Numbered from the stretch's first letter, positions 11,946 through 23,630 are shown. The stretch is 64,000 nucleotides of DNA from Astragalus membranaceus (GCA_039519185.1 CM076846.1:155482406-155546405), one strand, 5' to 3'. The notes: generated from the letters alone by a model not told the origin. Program-made: numbers and translations.

Positions 11946-13299
11946 ATGGCAGAAAACATATTTGTGGAGATCCCAGAGGATGAGAGAGATATTGTTTCTG
12001 ATCCTCTCATCCCAGCTACTAAGATGAACGTTGAGTACTCTCTGAGAGCACTCATGGGCCAAGTTATCTGTGACAAAGTTTTAAACAAGAAAGCAATAAA
12101 GAATATCATGTTTAAGACATGGGAAGATTACAAGAAACTATTTATTACTGAGATGGGTAGTAACAAGTTTCTATTCACCTTTCCTAGTGTTGAAATTGCT
12201 GAAGAAGTCCTTCAAAAGGCTCCTTGGTTTGTGTTGAATCATTTGTTGAGTCTGCAAAGATGGAATGAAGGTGTTGTGTTTGATGATATTGATTTTAACA
12301 AAGTGCCTTTTTGGATTCAAGTTCATGGTCTACCTAGAGAAGATGTTAATCATGAGAATGCTCCTATATTTCTAGGTAGAGTGGGTATGGTCCTTGAAGT
12401 TGATGATCCCTACAGATCAGGTTCAGGAGCTACTCACTACATAAGAGCAAAGGTAGCTGTTGATGTTTCTAAGCCTATGTGGTCTGGATGTTGGTTACAG
12501 AAACCAGGGAATACAAGAGTGTGGATTCATTTTAAATATGAAAGATTGCAAGGAATCTGTTATAAGTGTGGTAAATTTGGACATGAGCAGAAATATTGTC
12601 AGAAACCTATGATTATGGCAGCTTACAACAAGCAGGTTCCTAAATATGGTCCATTTCTATCAGCAACTAAACCTAGGGTGTATCACTATGGTTATCAATA
12701 TCAAAGGAGGGAAGCATCTCAAACTGAGCATGGATCAGGTAGCAATAATTGAGTTTGATGAAAGAGAGGTACCTGCAAGTGAACAAAATATTCCAAATCA
12801 ACACCAGTCTTCAGATAATGCAACAATAGGAAACAGTACTAATTCTATGGGTGATAATATCAATAGCCCAGATCAGAATCAATTCCAAGGTAACAATCCA
12901 GTTAATTCAAATTCCTTAAACAATGATACTAATATGTCAAATGTTCAATCAAGGATTAGAAGGTTGCCTTGTAGAGATTACAATTTGCCTAAATTTACTA
13001 CTCCACCACCTTACTATGTGGAGTTTCCTTATGATGAGAAAGATGATGGTGATATAGGATCACTTAGCATCCCTGGGAGAGTAGAGGAAGCTCTCAGTGA
13101 GGAGCTGCACTCAAGACTTAATATCAAGAGAGTGAGGGATCCTGAACCCTTATGTATTACTACTGAAGTTGATAGCAATGATCCTAACAAAAATAGCAAG
13201 AGAGCTAGAGTTGTTGTAGTGATTGATGGTTATATCTATGTTGAAACTTCTGAAATGACTGAGGAGGCGGGTCTATCCATGCCCCCAACTTCTAAATGA
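11946..13299 (+). pseudogene. LINE ORF1 with frameshift
   Basis: Starts MAENIFVE. The first part carries a DUF4283-type domain (residues about 20-190, with WEDYKKLF and PFWIQVHGLP) and a CCHC knuckle, CYKCGKFGHEQKYC, of the type found in plant LINE ORF1 proteins that bind template RNA. This frame stops at 12752. The continuation, an acidic Asn/Ser-rich tail ending in LSMPPTSK, is in the +1 frame and runs to the TGA at 13297-13299. A single frameshift near 12735-12750 therefore breaks ORF1. The start at 11928 is in frame, but 11946 gives the conserved-looking N-terminus. Confidence 0.8.
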
Positions 13300-15818
13300 C
13301 CTGTATCTCTTGGAATTGTCGTGGATTGGCAGCTTCCACGACAAATAGGGAGCTTGTTGACCTTGTAAAGGGTCAAAAGCCTGCCATTCTCTTCCTTATG
13401 GAAACTAGAGCCCATAAGGAGAGAGTTGAGAGAGTTAGAAGGAAATTTCGTTTCCAAAATTCCTTCTGTGTTGAATCTATTGGTACTTCTGGGGGTATTT
13501 GCTTGCTATGGAATGATTATTATGAGGTCCAGATTCTTGATTCTTGCTCAAATTTCATCCACACAGCTGCTAAAGAGAGAAGAAGTGGTTTTATGTTTCA
13601 ATTCACTTTTGTTTATGGTAATCCTACCTTTGCTGCTAGGAGGAATTTGTGGTCTAAACTAGCTAACTTCAAACCTTATAATGATGGTCCTTGGTGTTGT
13701 GCTGGAGATTTTAATGAAATGTCTTCTAACCTAGATAAAGATGGAGCTCATGATGTTGAACATATCAGAATGAAGTTGTTCAAGGGTTTTCTTAGTGACT
13801 CTGACCTTATGGATATGAATTTGCAGGGTAATAGATTTACTTGGATGAGTAATCCTAGGGATGGGTTAATTACTAGACAGAAGATTGATAGAGTTCTAGC
13901 TAATTAGGCTTGGAGGGTTAATTTCCCTCATGCTATGGCCACTACTCTCCCTATCATTAATTCAGATCACTCTCCTATAATTATTAAGCCTAAACCTCCT
14001 ATGACTAGTGGTCATTCCTTTAGATATGAGTCTTTTTGGGAGGAACATGGGGAGTGTAGGGAAGTTATTCATTCTGCTTGGAAGGATTCTAACTCCATCA
14101 GTCCTTGGGATATCTGGAATAAAAAGGTTAAACGTTGCAAGAGAGAACTTCAGAATTGGCATAATAATACTTTCAAGAATGCTGCTAAAGAGATTAGCTC
14201 TCTAAAGCAGCAACTGCATCTTGCTATTAATTCTCCTTCTATTTGTATTAACTGGGCTGATGTTGCTCAGATAAGGAATAGGATAGACAAACTTTGGCAA
14301 CAAGAAGAACACTACTGGGGTCAAAGATCAAGGATAAAGTGGCTCAACTATGGAGATAAAAACACTCAGTTTTTTCATGCCTCTACAGTTCAGAGGAGAG
14401 ATAGAAACAAGCTTCTAAGGATCAAAAATGGTGATGAAGTCTGGCTTGAGGGTCAATCTGATGTAATGAATGGTATTGTCAATTTCTACAAAGATCTCTA
14501 CAGTGATGAGCCTACTAGTTGCATTGATACCTGTCTTGAGGTGGTTCCTAAGAGTGTAGATAGCTCTATCAACCTTATTTTGGATTGTCCTATTAGATTC
14601 AATGAAGTAAAAGTGGCTGTGTTTGAGCTTGGTGCTTATAAATCCCCCGGACCTGATGGCCTTAATGGTTTGTTCTTCCAAAAAAACTGGGAGATAATTA
14701 AAGATGATGTTTTCAACTCAGTTAATCAATTTTTCACTGAAGGTATTTTGCGTGAGGATGTAAATTTCACTAATGTTGCTCTAATTCCTAAAGTTCCTCA
14801 TCCTGAGTCTATTTCTCAACTTAGACCTATAAGTTGTTGTACTTTCATTTACAAGGTTATTGCGAAAATCTTTGTTGCTAGGCTTAAACCGTTTCTTTCT
14901 GCCATTGTTTCCCCTCAACAAAGTGCTTTTGTTGGGGGAAGAATGATTCAGGACAATCTAATCATTGCTCATGAGGCTTTTCATTTCCTCAAAAACAAGA
15001 ATGGGAAAAGGGGTAGAGGGATTGCCCTTAAACTTGACATGAACAAAGCCTATGATAGAATTAATTGGGAATTTCTTGAAAAAGTTCTTTTGGCTTATGG
15101 TTTTTCTGTTTCTTGGGTCAATTCTGTCATGTCTTTAGTCTCTACAGTTTCTTATACTTATCAAGTCAATGGGTTTTATTCTAAAAGAGTCTTTCCTAAG
15201 AGAGGGTTGAGACAGGGAGACCCCCTATCTCCTTACTTGTTTATTCTAGTGTTTGATGTACTTTCTAGGATGATTACAAAGGCTTGTAATAGTGGTGCTC
15301 TTCATGGTTTAACTCTAGCAAATTCTGCTCCTACTCTTTCTCATCTATTTTTTGCAGATGATGCTATTTTGTTCACTAGAGATTCTCAAGAGGATGTTTA
15401 TCAATTGATAAATATCCTCAATACTTTTACTAATGCATCTGGTCAAAAAGTTAATCTCAGTAAATCTGGAATCATATGTGGATGTAAGGTGGATCATAAT
15501 ACAAAACTTGCTATAGCTAGAATAACTAACATTCCTCTTTGGGATCATCCTGGAAAATATCTTGGAATCCCAGCTGAGTGGGGAGGCTCTAAGGTTCAAG
15601 GGTTAGCTTGGATTAAAGATAGAGTTTCTACAAAACTGGAAGGGTGGAAAGGTAGCCTACTTAACCAAGCAGGGAAGGAGATTTTAATAAAAGCTGTAGT
15701 TCAAGCAATTTCTACATACATCATGTCTATCCTACAACTCCCTAAATCTTTTTGTGCTTCTCTCACTTCTTCTGTGGCTAGGTTCTGGTGGCAATCTTCT
15801 TCTAATAATAGAGGAATT
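13296..15818 (+). pseudogene. LINE ORF2 endonuclease-reverse transcriptase, interrupted
   Basis: The ATG at 13296 overlaps the ORF1 stop as ATGA, the usual coupled arrangement of plant LINEs. Domains in order: APE-type endonuclease (ISWNCRGL, METRAHKERVERV, AGDFNEM, NSDHSPI), then reverse transcriptase (YKSPGPDGLNGLFFQ, QSAFVGGRMIQDN, LDMNKAYDRINW, RGLRQGDPLSPYLF) with the catalytic FADD at about 15345-15360. An in-frame TAG at 13905-13907 separates the endonuclease from its last motif; the reading frame continues unchanged behind it. The coding sequence then enters the N block at 15819, so the RNase H part cannot be assessed. Confidence 0.88.
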
Positions 15819-16318
15819 NNNNNNNNNNNNNNNNNNNNNNNNNNNNNNNNNNNNNNNNNNNNNNNNNNNNNNNNNNNNNNNNNNNNNNNNNNNNNNNNNN
15901 NNNNNNNNNNNNNNNNNNNNNNNNNNNNNNNNNNNNNNNNNNNNNNNNNNNNNNNNNNNNNNNNNNNNNNNNNNNNNNNNNNNNNNNNNNNNNNNNNNNN
16001 NNNNNNNNNNNNNNNNNNNNNNNNNNNNNNNNNNNNNNNNNNNNNNNNNNNNNNNNNNNNNNNNNNNNNNNNNNNNNNNNNNNNNNNNNNNNNNNNNNNN
16101 NNNNNNNNNNNNNNNNNNNNNNNNNNNNNNNNNNNNNNNNNNNNNNNNNNNNNNNNNNNNNNNNNNNNNNNNNNNNNNNNNNNNNNNNNNNNNNNNNNNN
16201 NNNNNNNNNNNNNNNNNNNNNNNNNNNNNNNNNNNNNNNNNNNNNNNNNNNNNNNNNNNNNNNNNNNNNNNNNNNNNNNNNNNNNNNNNNNNNNNNNNNN
16301 NNNNNNNNNNNNNNNNNN
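15819..16318. other. assembly gap, exactly 500 N
   Basis: A block of 500 N. The exact round length suggests a placeholder of unknown true size. Left of it is LINE coding sequence; right of it is an unrelated retroelement tail. Confidence 0.98.
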
Positions 16319-18594
16319 CTCAAAAGGCTTGCACTCCATGTTCATTCAAATCGCACTGATATCAAGACAAGGTATAGTGATCACCAATTGAAATTCTCAT
16401 CATATCAAAAAAAACTCAAGACTGTCACAGTCTTTGGGATTCACCTAAAAGAGAACCAAAAGTTTATACTAGGACCATCACCTAGATCCCAAAGTGGGGC
16501 ACACCTTCCACCTTTCATGTTTCTTGAACTTGGAAAATGTCCGACATCCATCCAATTCACATACCCCATCCAATCCATACGACCAATTCCAAAGACCCAT
16601 GACCCTAACTCAGTTATCTTTCATAACCCCACTAAAAGCAATCATTTAAATATCATTCCAAAGTGGGGCAATCCCATCACTCTTCACTTCACCTAAAGTC
16701 GAGGAAATTCGCTCTACACCCATCTCATCCCCTTGTCATATCCACATCCACACAACCATGCCGAGGCATCTTCTCAACCCATTATCCTAAATACAGCCCT
16801 TCACAATGTTACTCCAGCTAGGGCAGCCTTGCTCTCGTCAAGATTGGGGCAACACCAAACGTCATGGGTTGAGATAAAATCCCTCGTTTGCCACCCTATA
16901 TTCCAAAGTCATGGTATTCCCAACTAATTGTTTCCTCTTCACCCCTTGCTGTTGTCATCACTATACAGGGGCAGACTGTTCGATAACCTTCACTGGTAGT
17001 CTAAATCGGGGCAGCTCCACATTTCTTGAGCTGGGAAAAACCTACCTTTCATGACTTTGGGGGAAAACCTACCATTCATCCCATCACGTGTCATGTCTGT
17101 CTTACCAAGTCAACTGATTCAGTCATCTGTATTTGCACTACTATGCATCTTTACTGAACAATGCTTCAAAGAGAGAGAACACAAGTTAATAATGTGACGT
17201 TGAACACTCACTCTGTTAACTTTGCGGACCTAAATTCAGTCAATCATGGGACACCGTAAGGGAAGAACATCGTGAACGAGTCTTTAAATACAGTCAAGTA
17301 CTGTTGCACCTCAGTGCCTGAATGACAACTTTGAGATTGCCAAAGCTTGAATTCAAATCAAATCCAATTTTTCCAAAGAATGATTATTTGAAAATATTCA
17401 CTTCCGTGCCTCTTGCATCAAAAGCCTCATTCCTCATCATTACAAATTTTTTTCTGCATCATCAATAAAATCATAGCATAAATCATTCCGTCATACAACC
17501 ATACATCAAAAGTCAAAGCATCCACCTCTCAATCTCTCATCAAAAAAATCTTGTTCCTCATATAAAAAAATGCAAAAAAAACACATCATCAATATACCAT
17601 CAATGCACCATACAAACATGCACCTACCATGGCACCTGTATCAAAGCATTACATTTGCATTTGAACATCATCTGCACTCACATATACAACTTATCAATTT
17701 TTCCGATCAGCTTCAACATCCACGATTCACGGGCCTCTGTAGTTCATTTGTTTCCACATTGCGCATACATGACATTGCATGCATGCACACACACGACATT
17801 TTTTTACTTCGATAGACGTGCCAAGCGCCGGTCTCGTCGTTGCTAAAAATATTTCTACACCATAAATTATATCATTGCACCATGCATTCACGTGTCTTCC
17901 TTCATCCACCATAGCAGTTGCATCAAATCATTACATTTGCATCATTCGCATTTCATACATTTATCATGTACCAAGAAAAGAAGCAAAAAAGGGAAAAGAA
18001 GAAAAAAGCAAAAAAGGCAAATAAGAAAAAATCTCATTACATTCATTCATTCCACTTAAAATCAATCATTACAGATACATACATTACATGCATATGACCC
18101 GTTGCTCTCTAATCGACTTCAAGTGTCGATCCTAATTACTTCCACTTCTTAAGTCAATGCGACAAGCGTTGAATCTTATATCAAACACCAGATCGCAGTG
18201 TTAGCACAGAGTCTAGTATAGATCCTTCAGACCAGTTTGGTCCTTCAATTTAATTCGAATTAACACGTCAAAACGACGGCTTCGAACTCTACCATCAGAT
18301 CTTGACGTCGCCACTGAGCGCGGCGGATCCTTCAGACCCCCAGAGGTCCTTCAGATTAGCTGTGTCTGCCTAAGACATAGTGGACATCCTTCGTGGTCAA
18401 CATATCAGTTCTAGATCTGATCTTGACCCTCACGGCCGCATCGACGTAGGTCACCCTCAGGCTGTTTTATTAGTACCATAGCTAGTTGCAGTCCATCAGA
18501 CCATTATGGTCCATTAGGCCCAGGCAGCCCTTCAGACCCACTGGTCCTTCAGTTTAATTCAAATCAATGCGCCAAGCATCGACTGCGAATTAGA

Positions 18595-18735
18595 CCCTCA
18601 GATCATTATGCCGATACTTCAGGGCATCGATCCTTCAGACCCGCAGTGGTCCTTCAGAGCCCCAGGGCTCCTTCAGACCCCCAGCGGTCCTTCAGAGCCC
18701 CAGTTCTCCTTCAGAGCCCCAGTGCTCCTTCTTTA
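18595..18735 (+). repeat. CCTTCAG minisatellite, internal copy
   Basis: Tandem units of about 19-21 bp with the pattern GGTCCTTCAGAGCCCCAG, alternating GACCC and GAGCC variants, roughly six units. The same repeat recurs inside the LTR at 21245-21328. Confidence 0.85.
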
Positions 18736-18886
18736 TTCCTTTCTCGTCGGTGCCCCGAGTGTTAACCGTTCTCTGTTAATTCTCAAACTCTACACTTTTC
18801 TACTAAGAGGACAAAATTAGCATTTGTCTTATCTTTATTTCTATTCCTACTTTGAAAACCTTTCAGTTTATCTACGGAATATAAAT

Positions 18887-18899
18887 AAAGAGGGGCAGC
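18887..18899 (+). promoter_or_regulatory. polypurine tract
   Basis: AAAGAGGGGCAGC lies directly before the TG of the LTR, the position of the plus-strand primer for reverse transcription. Confidence 0.7.
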
Positions 18900-19306
18900 T
18901 GTCATACCCTAATTTTGTCTGGCTAATTTAAAGAAAAAATCCAAAAAAAAGTTTTTCGCGTATATTTGATTCCTAATCCCTCGAATAGGTCATTTTGCGC
19001 TAATTTACTAATTTTGCGTTGTTATTACTTTTTTTAGTTGTTAAACAAAAATTAAAAAAATACGCTAACACAAAAAAATTACATAGTAGATTTAATTTAT
19101 TTTTCTTGTTACAATATCTTTAATTAAAAAACGAAAATAAAAAAATAAAATAGATAAGAAATAATACAAATTACAAAAGAAAATAAACAAGGGGAGGTGC
19201 AATAAAAAATTATTATTACAAAAAAGGAGAATGTCTATGTACATGACTTGGCCCAAGAATGCCAAAGTTACAAAAATACAAAAATAAACCAAGTACCCAA
19301 AACTGC

Positions 19307-19845
19307 AGCTACTTTGCAAAGGCGATTTCTCTCTCTTTAGACATCATTTCGACGATCCGAACGGTGAAAGTGAAGATGGATGTCTCATGAACTTGGTGTC
19401 AAAAAACAACGATCATCCAACGGTTAACGAATCCAGAATCGCACTTGTATGGTGGTTGGTTTGAGAAAAACGAGAGTTGTTTTTTTCTACTTTTGCGAAG
19501 GCAATTTCTCTCTCCTCAGACCTCGTTTCGACGATGCGAACGGTAGAAGTGAAGATGGATGTCTCATGAACCTAGTGTCAAAAAACAACAATGATCCAAC
19601 GGTTAACGAATCCGGAATCGCACTGTCAATATGACTGGTCTGAGAAAAAACGGGATTAGTTTTTAGCTACTTTCCAAATGCAATTTCTCTCTTCTCAAAC
19701 CTTTTTTCAACGATCCGAACGGTGAAATTGAAGATATATGTCTCACAAACTTTGTGTCAAAAAACAAAGATGATCCAACGGTTAAAAAATCCGAAATCAT
19801 ACTTTTACGGAGGCTGGTTTGAGAAAAACGAAAATTACTTTTCTA
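19307..19845 (+). repeat. three tandem 179-bp units in the LTR
   Basis: Units start near 19307, 19486 and 19665. Each holds the phrases ATTTCTCTCT, ACGATCCGAACGGTGAAA (or close) and GATCCAACGGTTAA in the same order. They lie directly upstream of the LTR TATA box. Confidence 0.85.
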
Positions 19846-19899
19846 TGTTGTTTTAGTCCCACATTGCTTGGGAGAAACAAGAACTACCTAGCCTTTGGC

Positions 19900-19907
19900 T
19901 ATAAAAG
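19900..19907 (+). promoter_or_regulatory. LTR TATA box
   Basis: TATAAAAG, preceded by AGTCCCACATTGCTTGGGAG, a phrase commonly found before plant LTR and gene promoters. Transcription of the element would start about 30 bp downstream. Confidence 0.65.
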
Positions 19908-20456
19908 AGATGGAGATGCAAATGCTATGGACATGGGTGATTGATGGGGTAAGTGATCTTTTGGGCTAGCATTTGCAGTCCATTAGATTAAAAGCATGTC
20001 TTTAGTTCTTTTGGACTAGCTTTTGCAGTCCGTTAGATTAAAAGCCCGTCTTTAGTTATTATTGGGATGGCCGTTGAGGTCCTTTACTTGGTGGTTTTCG
20101 GGTGAAAACGGACCAGATAGGAGTCCGGTTCGCGGTTGATATGGTCAGATTGCTCGGTCCGTTTCGGCGTTAATCGCATTGATCAGCTGGAGGTTAGTTT
20201 TGCATTTACTTATTTAATTTATTTATTTATTTTTGTATATATTTATTTATTATGTATACTGTTTATTTATGTACATACTTATTTATTATTTATATTGTTT
20301 ATGTATCTATGTAAATAATTATTTATTATTTATTCATTTATTTATTTATATGTATAGTTATTTATTTATTAACTTTACGCTTTATTAATTGTTAGTGTCG
20401 TCATTAATTTTTTTTAAATACACAAATTATTTTATAAAAATTTCAAAAATATAAAT

Positions 20457-21360
20457 AGGGGATTAAGTCGACTGTACAGTCGGATTAGTCAGCTTTTTAG
20501 GACTACAAATGAACCGTTACGGATCATGTCCTAAAATCTCTATTTAAAACAAACAATTTCTAAATTAAAATAAATACAAACATACTTCTTTCCCCGAACC
20601 AAATTCTCAAAATAGGGGACTAAGTCGGCCGCATGGCCGGGTTAGTCATCATCTTAGGATGAACGGGCCGTACGGCTCAAGAGTCCTAAAATACCTATTT
20701 AAATAAAATCAAATCACTCCATACACAAATAATTTTCTTCCAAAAAATCAAAATCTTATTTTCACAAACAGGGGATTAAATCGGCCGTACGGCCGGGTTA
20801 ACCATCGTTTTAGGACGAATGAACCGTTACGGATCAGGGGTCCTAAAATCCCTAAATAAAAACAATCTTTTTTTTAACTTTAGAATTACGTAGCCTTTGA
20901 TTCTCCACCCGGAGATACGTAGGAGCAGGGCCACGCCCCTGTCAAGCGCAAAAATAAACAATTTCCATTACCTTTCTTTCTTAATTCATTTTTTTACAAA
21001 AAACCACAAAATATGAATAGGGGACTAAGTCGACTGTACAGTCGGGTTAGGCTGCTTTTTAGGCCACTAATGAACCGTTACGGATCAGGTCCTAAAATCC
21101 CTATTTAAAATAAATAATTTCTAAATTAAAAAAAATACAACCACATCTCTTTCATTTCGAAAAATCCAAAATCTTATTTTCAAAGTAGGGGATTAAATCG
21201 GTCATACGGCCGGGTTAATCATCGTTTTAGGATAAGTGAACTGTGGTCCTTCAGAGCCCCAACGCTCCTTCAGTCCCCAGCGGCCCTTCAGAGCCCCAGC
21301 GCTCCTTCAGACCCCCAGTGGTCCTTCAACACAGATCACACAATCCTAAAACCCCTATAT
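20457..21360 (+). repeat. five palindromic modules in the LTR
   Basis: Modules at about 20457, 20613, 20769, 21017 and 21186. Each reads AGGGGAxTAA(G/A)TCG, a 14-nt palindrome, CGGGTTA, a spacer, TTTTAGGA, a second short palindrome CCGTTACGG, then TCCTAAAATCCCTATTTAA. The palindrome sequences differ between copies but stay self-complementary. In the fifth copy the second palindrome is replaced by a minisatellite. Confidence 0.85.
21245..21328 (+). repeat. CCTTCAG minisatellite, LTR copy
   Basis: About four to five units of the same 19-21 bp repeat as 18595-18735, lying inside the fifth palindromic module. Confidence 0.85.
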
Positions 21361-21789
21361 TAAAAAAAACACCAACCAACAAACATTTTCTACCAAGAAC
21401 TACGTAGCTTTGATTTCTCCATCGCACCTGGAGATACGTAGGAGCGGGGGCCCACTCCTGTCAAGCACAAAAAACTAAAATTTTTATTAAGTCTTTTTCT
21501 TTCAAAAAAAGGGTAAAACTTAACATTTTCAAAATTAATATTCTTTCCTACAACTAGTTAGCAGGTAACCTTCATTAGGAAGGATGTTGTGGGGTGCTAA
21601 TACCTTCCCCACGCATAACCGACTCCCGAACCCAAATCTGGTCTCAAGGACCCTTATCCATTCCAAAAGGGATTTTCTAATGTTTGCCCTTATAAACTAA
21701 ACTTTGGTGGCGGCTTCATTATTGAACCTTCGGGGAATCCTCCCCCGGATTTTTCGGTCGCTACACCGAGTCGGGCGATGTAGGTGGAC

Positions 21790-22080
21790 GAACCGATAGG
21801 CCGAACCGAATGATGTAGGTGGCCGAGCCGGACGATGTACATGGCCGAACGATAGGCCGAACCGAATGATGTAGGTGGCCGAGCCGAACTATGTAGGTGG
21901 CCGAACGGATAGGCCGAACCGATGACCGAATGGTTGTAGTAGCCGGCCGAATAAGGAATGTGAGCCGACCGTCAGAGGAATGTTGACCGACCATAGGAAA
22001 GCTCCTGCTGTTTTTTTCTTCCTTTGAGTTCAGTATGTCCGGCCGAGCCTTCTAGATACCGGTTAGTCTGGTTGTGAACA
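21790..22080 (+). repeat. direct repeat A, GCCGAACCGAATGATGTAGG-based
   Basis: A 291-bp block starting with tandem 22-bp-like units (GGCCGAACCGAATGATGTAG) and ending GGTTGTGAACA. It closely matches 23282-23560. It lies directly after the Ogre-like LTR. Function unknown; the spacing could suit a small LTR pair, but no canonical TG...CA ends were found. Confidence 0.8.
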
Positions 22081-23281
22081 CAGTCCTTCGAGCGGCGAGC
22101 ACGAAGTGCGAATTCGTTCTAATATTAAGATAGGCTCGGTTGTCTTCAAGCGATTTTCCTCTTTAGTCCTTCAGGTCCTGCTTGAGTCCTTCGGCTACTG
22201 AGTCCTTCAACTCCTTGAGTTGTAGTCCTTCAGGGGTTACTGTGGCTTCATCAGTTCTCGTTTCCGTAACATCTTCCTCTATACTTTGCTCTGTTAATTT
22301 GACGTTTAGAATGGCCGTGTATCCCTTTTAGGGCAATGAGCATGTTGTCTTCATTGCAGCAAGCGCGTTAGCTTCACTTTTTGTCTAAGAGGACTTTTCA
22401 TGGTGCGGCAAGCGCGTTGGCTTTGCTTTTTTCCACGAGGTTCTCCCAAGGGTAACACCGAGACGTTGCTCGGTTTTTACCTGTCGGGATTTTGTTATTT
22501 TTGGTACATTCTATGTCGAAACTATTGGAGAAAAGTAGCGAGGAATCTGCCTGTTTCGGAGACACCTTTCGTCCAGTTGGTTGATAACTTAATTTCAGGT
22601 CTGCAGTCTTCTTTGCTCGCTAGCCCCTGTTTGAATGGTACCTGAGACTTACTCAAAGTGAAGGATTAGTAACTTCCACAAATGTATATTTTCTTACTGG
22701 AGATTTTGATTTCTATTCCCAACAATTTACATTTCAATTGAAATTAAATACTCCTTAAACGGCAAAAGAGATCGATTATATTTCCTTATGACAAATCATA
22801 ATGAGACATTATTCCATGCCACTCTCCAAACAATTTTAAGTCAAAACATTTTATCCATGTCTCAGAGCTGAACATGCCATGGTTTAAACATAATAAAAAG
22901 AAAGCTTATATGCAGAAGCATTCACATCAGATGATTTCAAAATAGCACCGAGATGGGGGTTTACGTTTTCAACATTTTAATAAGAATAAGGGGAAAAAAA
23001 ATACTTTTGAACCTTAAGTCATTGACAACTGCATCGTCAGATCCTCAAGCCGTAAGCGGTGCTCTGTTTACTTCACCGGTCGCATTAACAGATCTTCTTG
23101 CGGCGATTTTTAGTTTCACCAAAACAACCTTTGGAAATTTGCACGTCGTTTCTTCACTTGATCTATGTCTATGGGAATAAACAGAGCACTGTTAAATCGC
23201 ACAGGAACTTCTATTTTTACGATCTAGCGTTGGATCTGTCCCGTGCATGATTTTTTGGGTCACGAACGAGATCTGGAGGCC
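22081..23281. other. unidentified spacer between direct repeats
   Basis: About 1.2 kb. The first part again has GTCCTTCAG words (22160-22250) and a repeated AGCAAGCGCGTTxGCTT phrase (about 22360 and 22405). A 75-codon frame at 22953-23180 has a coding-like composition but no motif I can name. The region may be a retroelement fragment or contain a captured host fragment. Confidence 0.4.
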
Positions 23282-23560
23282 GAACCGATAGGCCGAACCA
23301 AATGATGTAGGTGGTCGAGCCGACCGTTGTAGGTGGCCGAACCGAATGATGTAGGTGGCAGAGCAGAACTATGTAGGTGGCTGAACGGATAGGCCGAACC
23401 GATGACCGAATGGTTGTAGGAGCCGGCCGAATAAGGAATGTGAGCCGAACGACAGAGGAATGTTGGCCGACTGTAGGAAAGCTCCTGCTGTGTTCTTCTT
23501 CCTTTGAGTTAAGTATGTCCGGCCGAGCCTTCTAGATACCGGTCGGTCCGGTTGTGAACA
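23282..23560 (+). repeat. direct repeat B
   Basis: Second copy of the block at 21790-22080, about 90 percent identical by eye, with one fewer minisatellite unit. It ends with the same GGTTGTGAACA. Confidence 0.8.
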
Positions 23561-23630
23561 GTTTTGTTTAGTGTTTGTTGTTGGAATCTCACAATGTTAG
23601 AATCCATGGTACCAAAGGGGAGGTGCCGGG

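Larger units (their letters stand above)
11640..15818 (+). mobile_element. L1-type LINE, truncated by assembly gap
   Basis: Non-LTR retrotransposon with an ORF1 nucleic-acid-binding protein and an ORF2 endonuclease-reverse transcriptase. The leader at about 11620-11710 is made of short AAAGAGC-type repeats, which is plausible LINE 5' UTR, but the exact 5' end is not visible. Everything after the RT domain (zinc-binding RVT, RNase H, poly-A tail) is missing because the sequence enters an N block. Confidence 0.85.
16319..18899 (+). mobile_element. 3' internal tail of an Ogre-like LTR retrotransposon
   Basis: About 2.6 kb with no coding frame, rich in CA and ATC words. It ends in a purine tract immediately before an LTR start. 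It matches the long untranslated region that Tat/Ogre elements carry between integrase and the 3' LTR. The coding part and 5' LTR are missing, either in the gap or never present. Phrases built on GGTCCTTCAGACC are scattered from about 18220. Confidence 0.6.
18900..21765 (+). repeat. Ogre-like LTR, 2.87 kb
   Basis: Begins TGTCATACCCTAATTTTG after the polypurine tract and ends GGTCGCTACA, giving TG...CA termini. The size and the near-terminal phrase GTGCTAATACCTTCCCCACG followed by an ACCGACTCCCGAACCC-type run are typical of legume Ogre/Tat LTRs. Internal structure: an AT-rich U3 start, three tandem copies of a 179-bp unit (19307-19845), a TATA box at 19900, a 57-bp duplication near 19965-20070, five palindromic modules (20457-21360) and a duplicated ACGTAGCxTTTGATT...GGAGATACGTAGGAGC block (about 20885 and 21398). 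No coding sequence. Confidence 0.8.

Noticed and set aside
15701..16391. Frames spanning the N block
   Set aside because: Their length is created by N bases; only the LINE part before 15819 is real coding sequence.
18595..18735. CRISPR-like array
   Set aside because: Units are contiguous with no spacers and the genome is a plant; it is a minisatellite.
22953..23180. 75-codon plus-strand frame
   Set aside because: Coding-like composition but no recognisable motif, and the minus strand is equally open in part; kept only as a note in the spacer entry.
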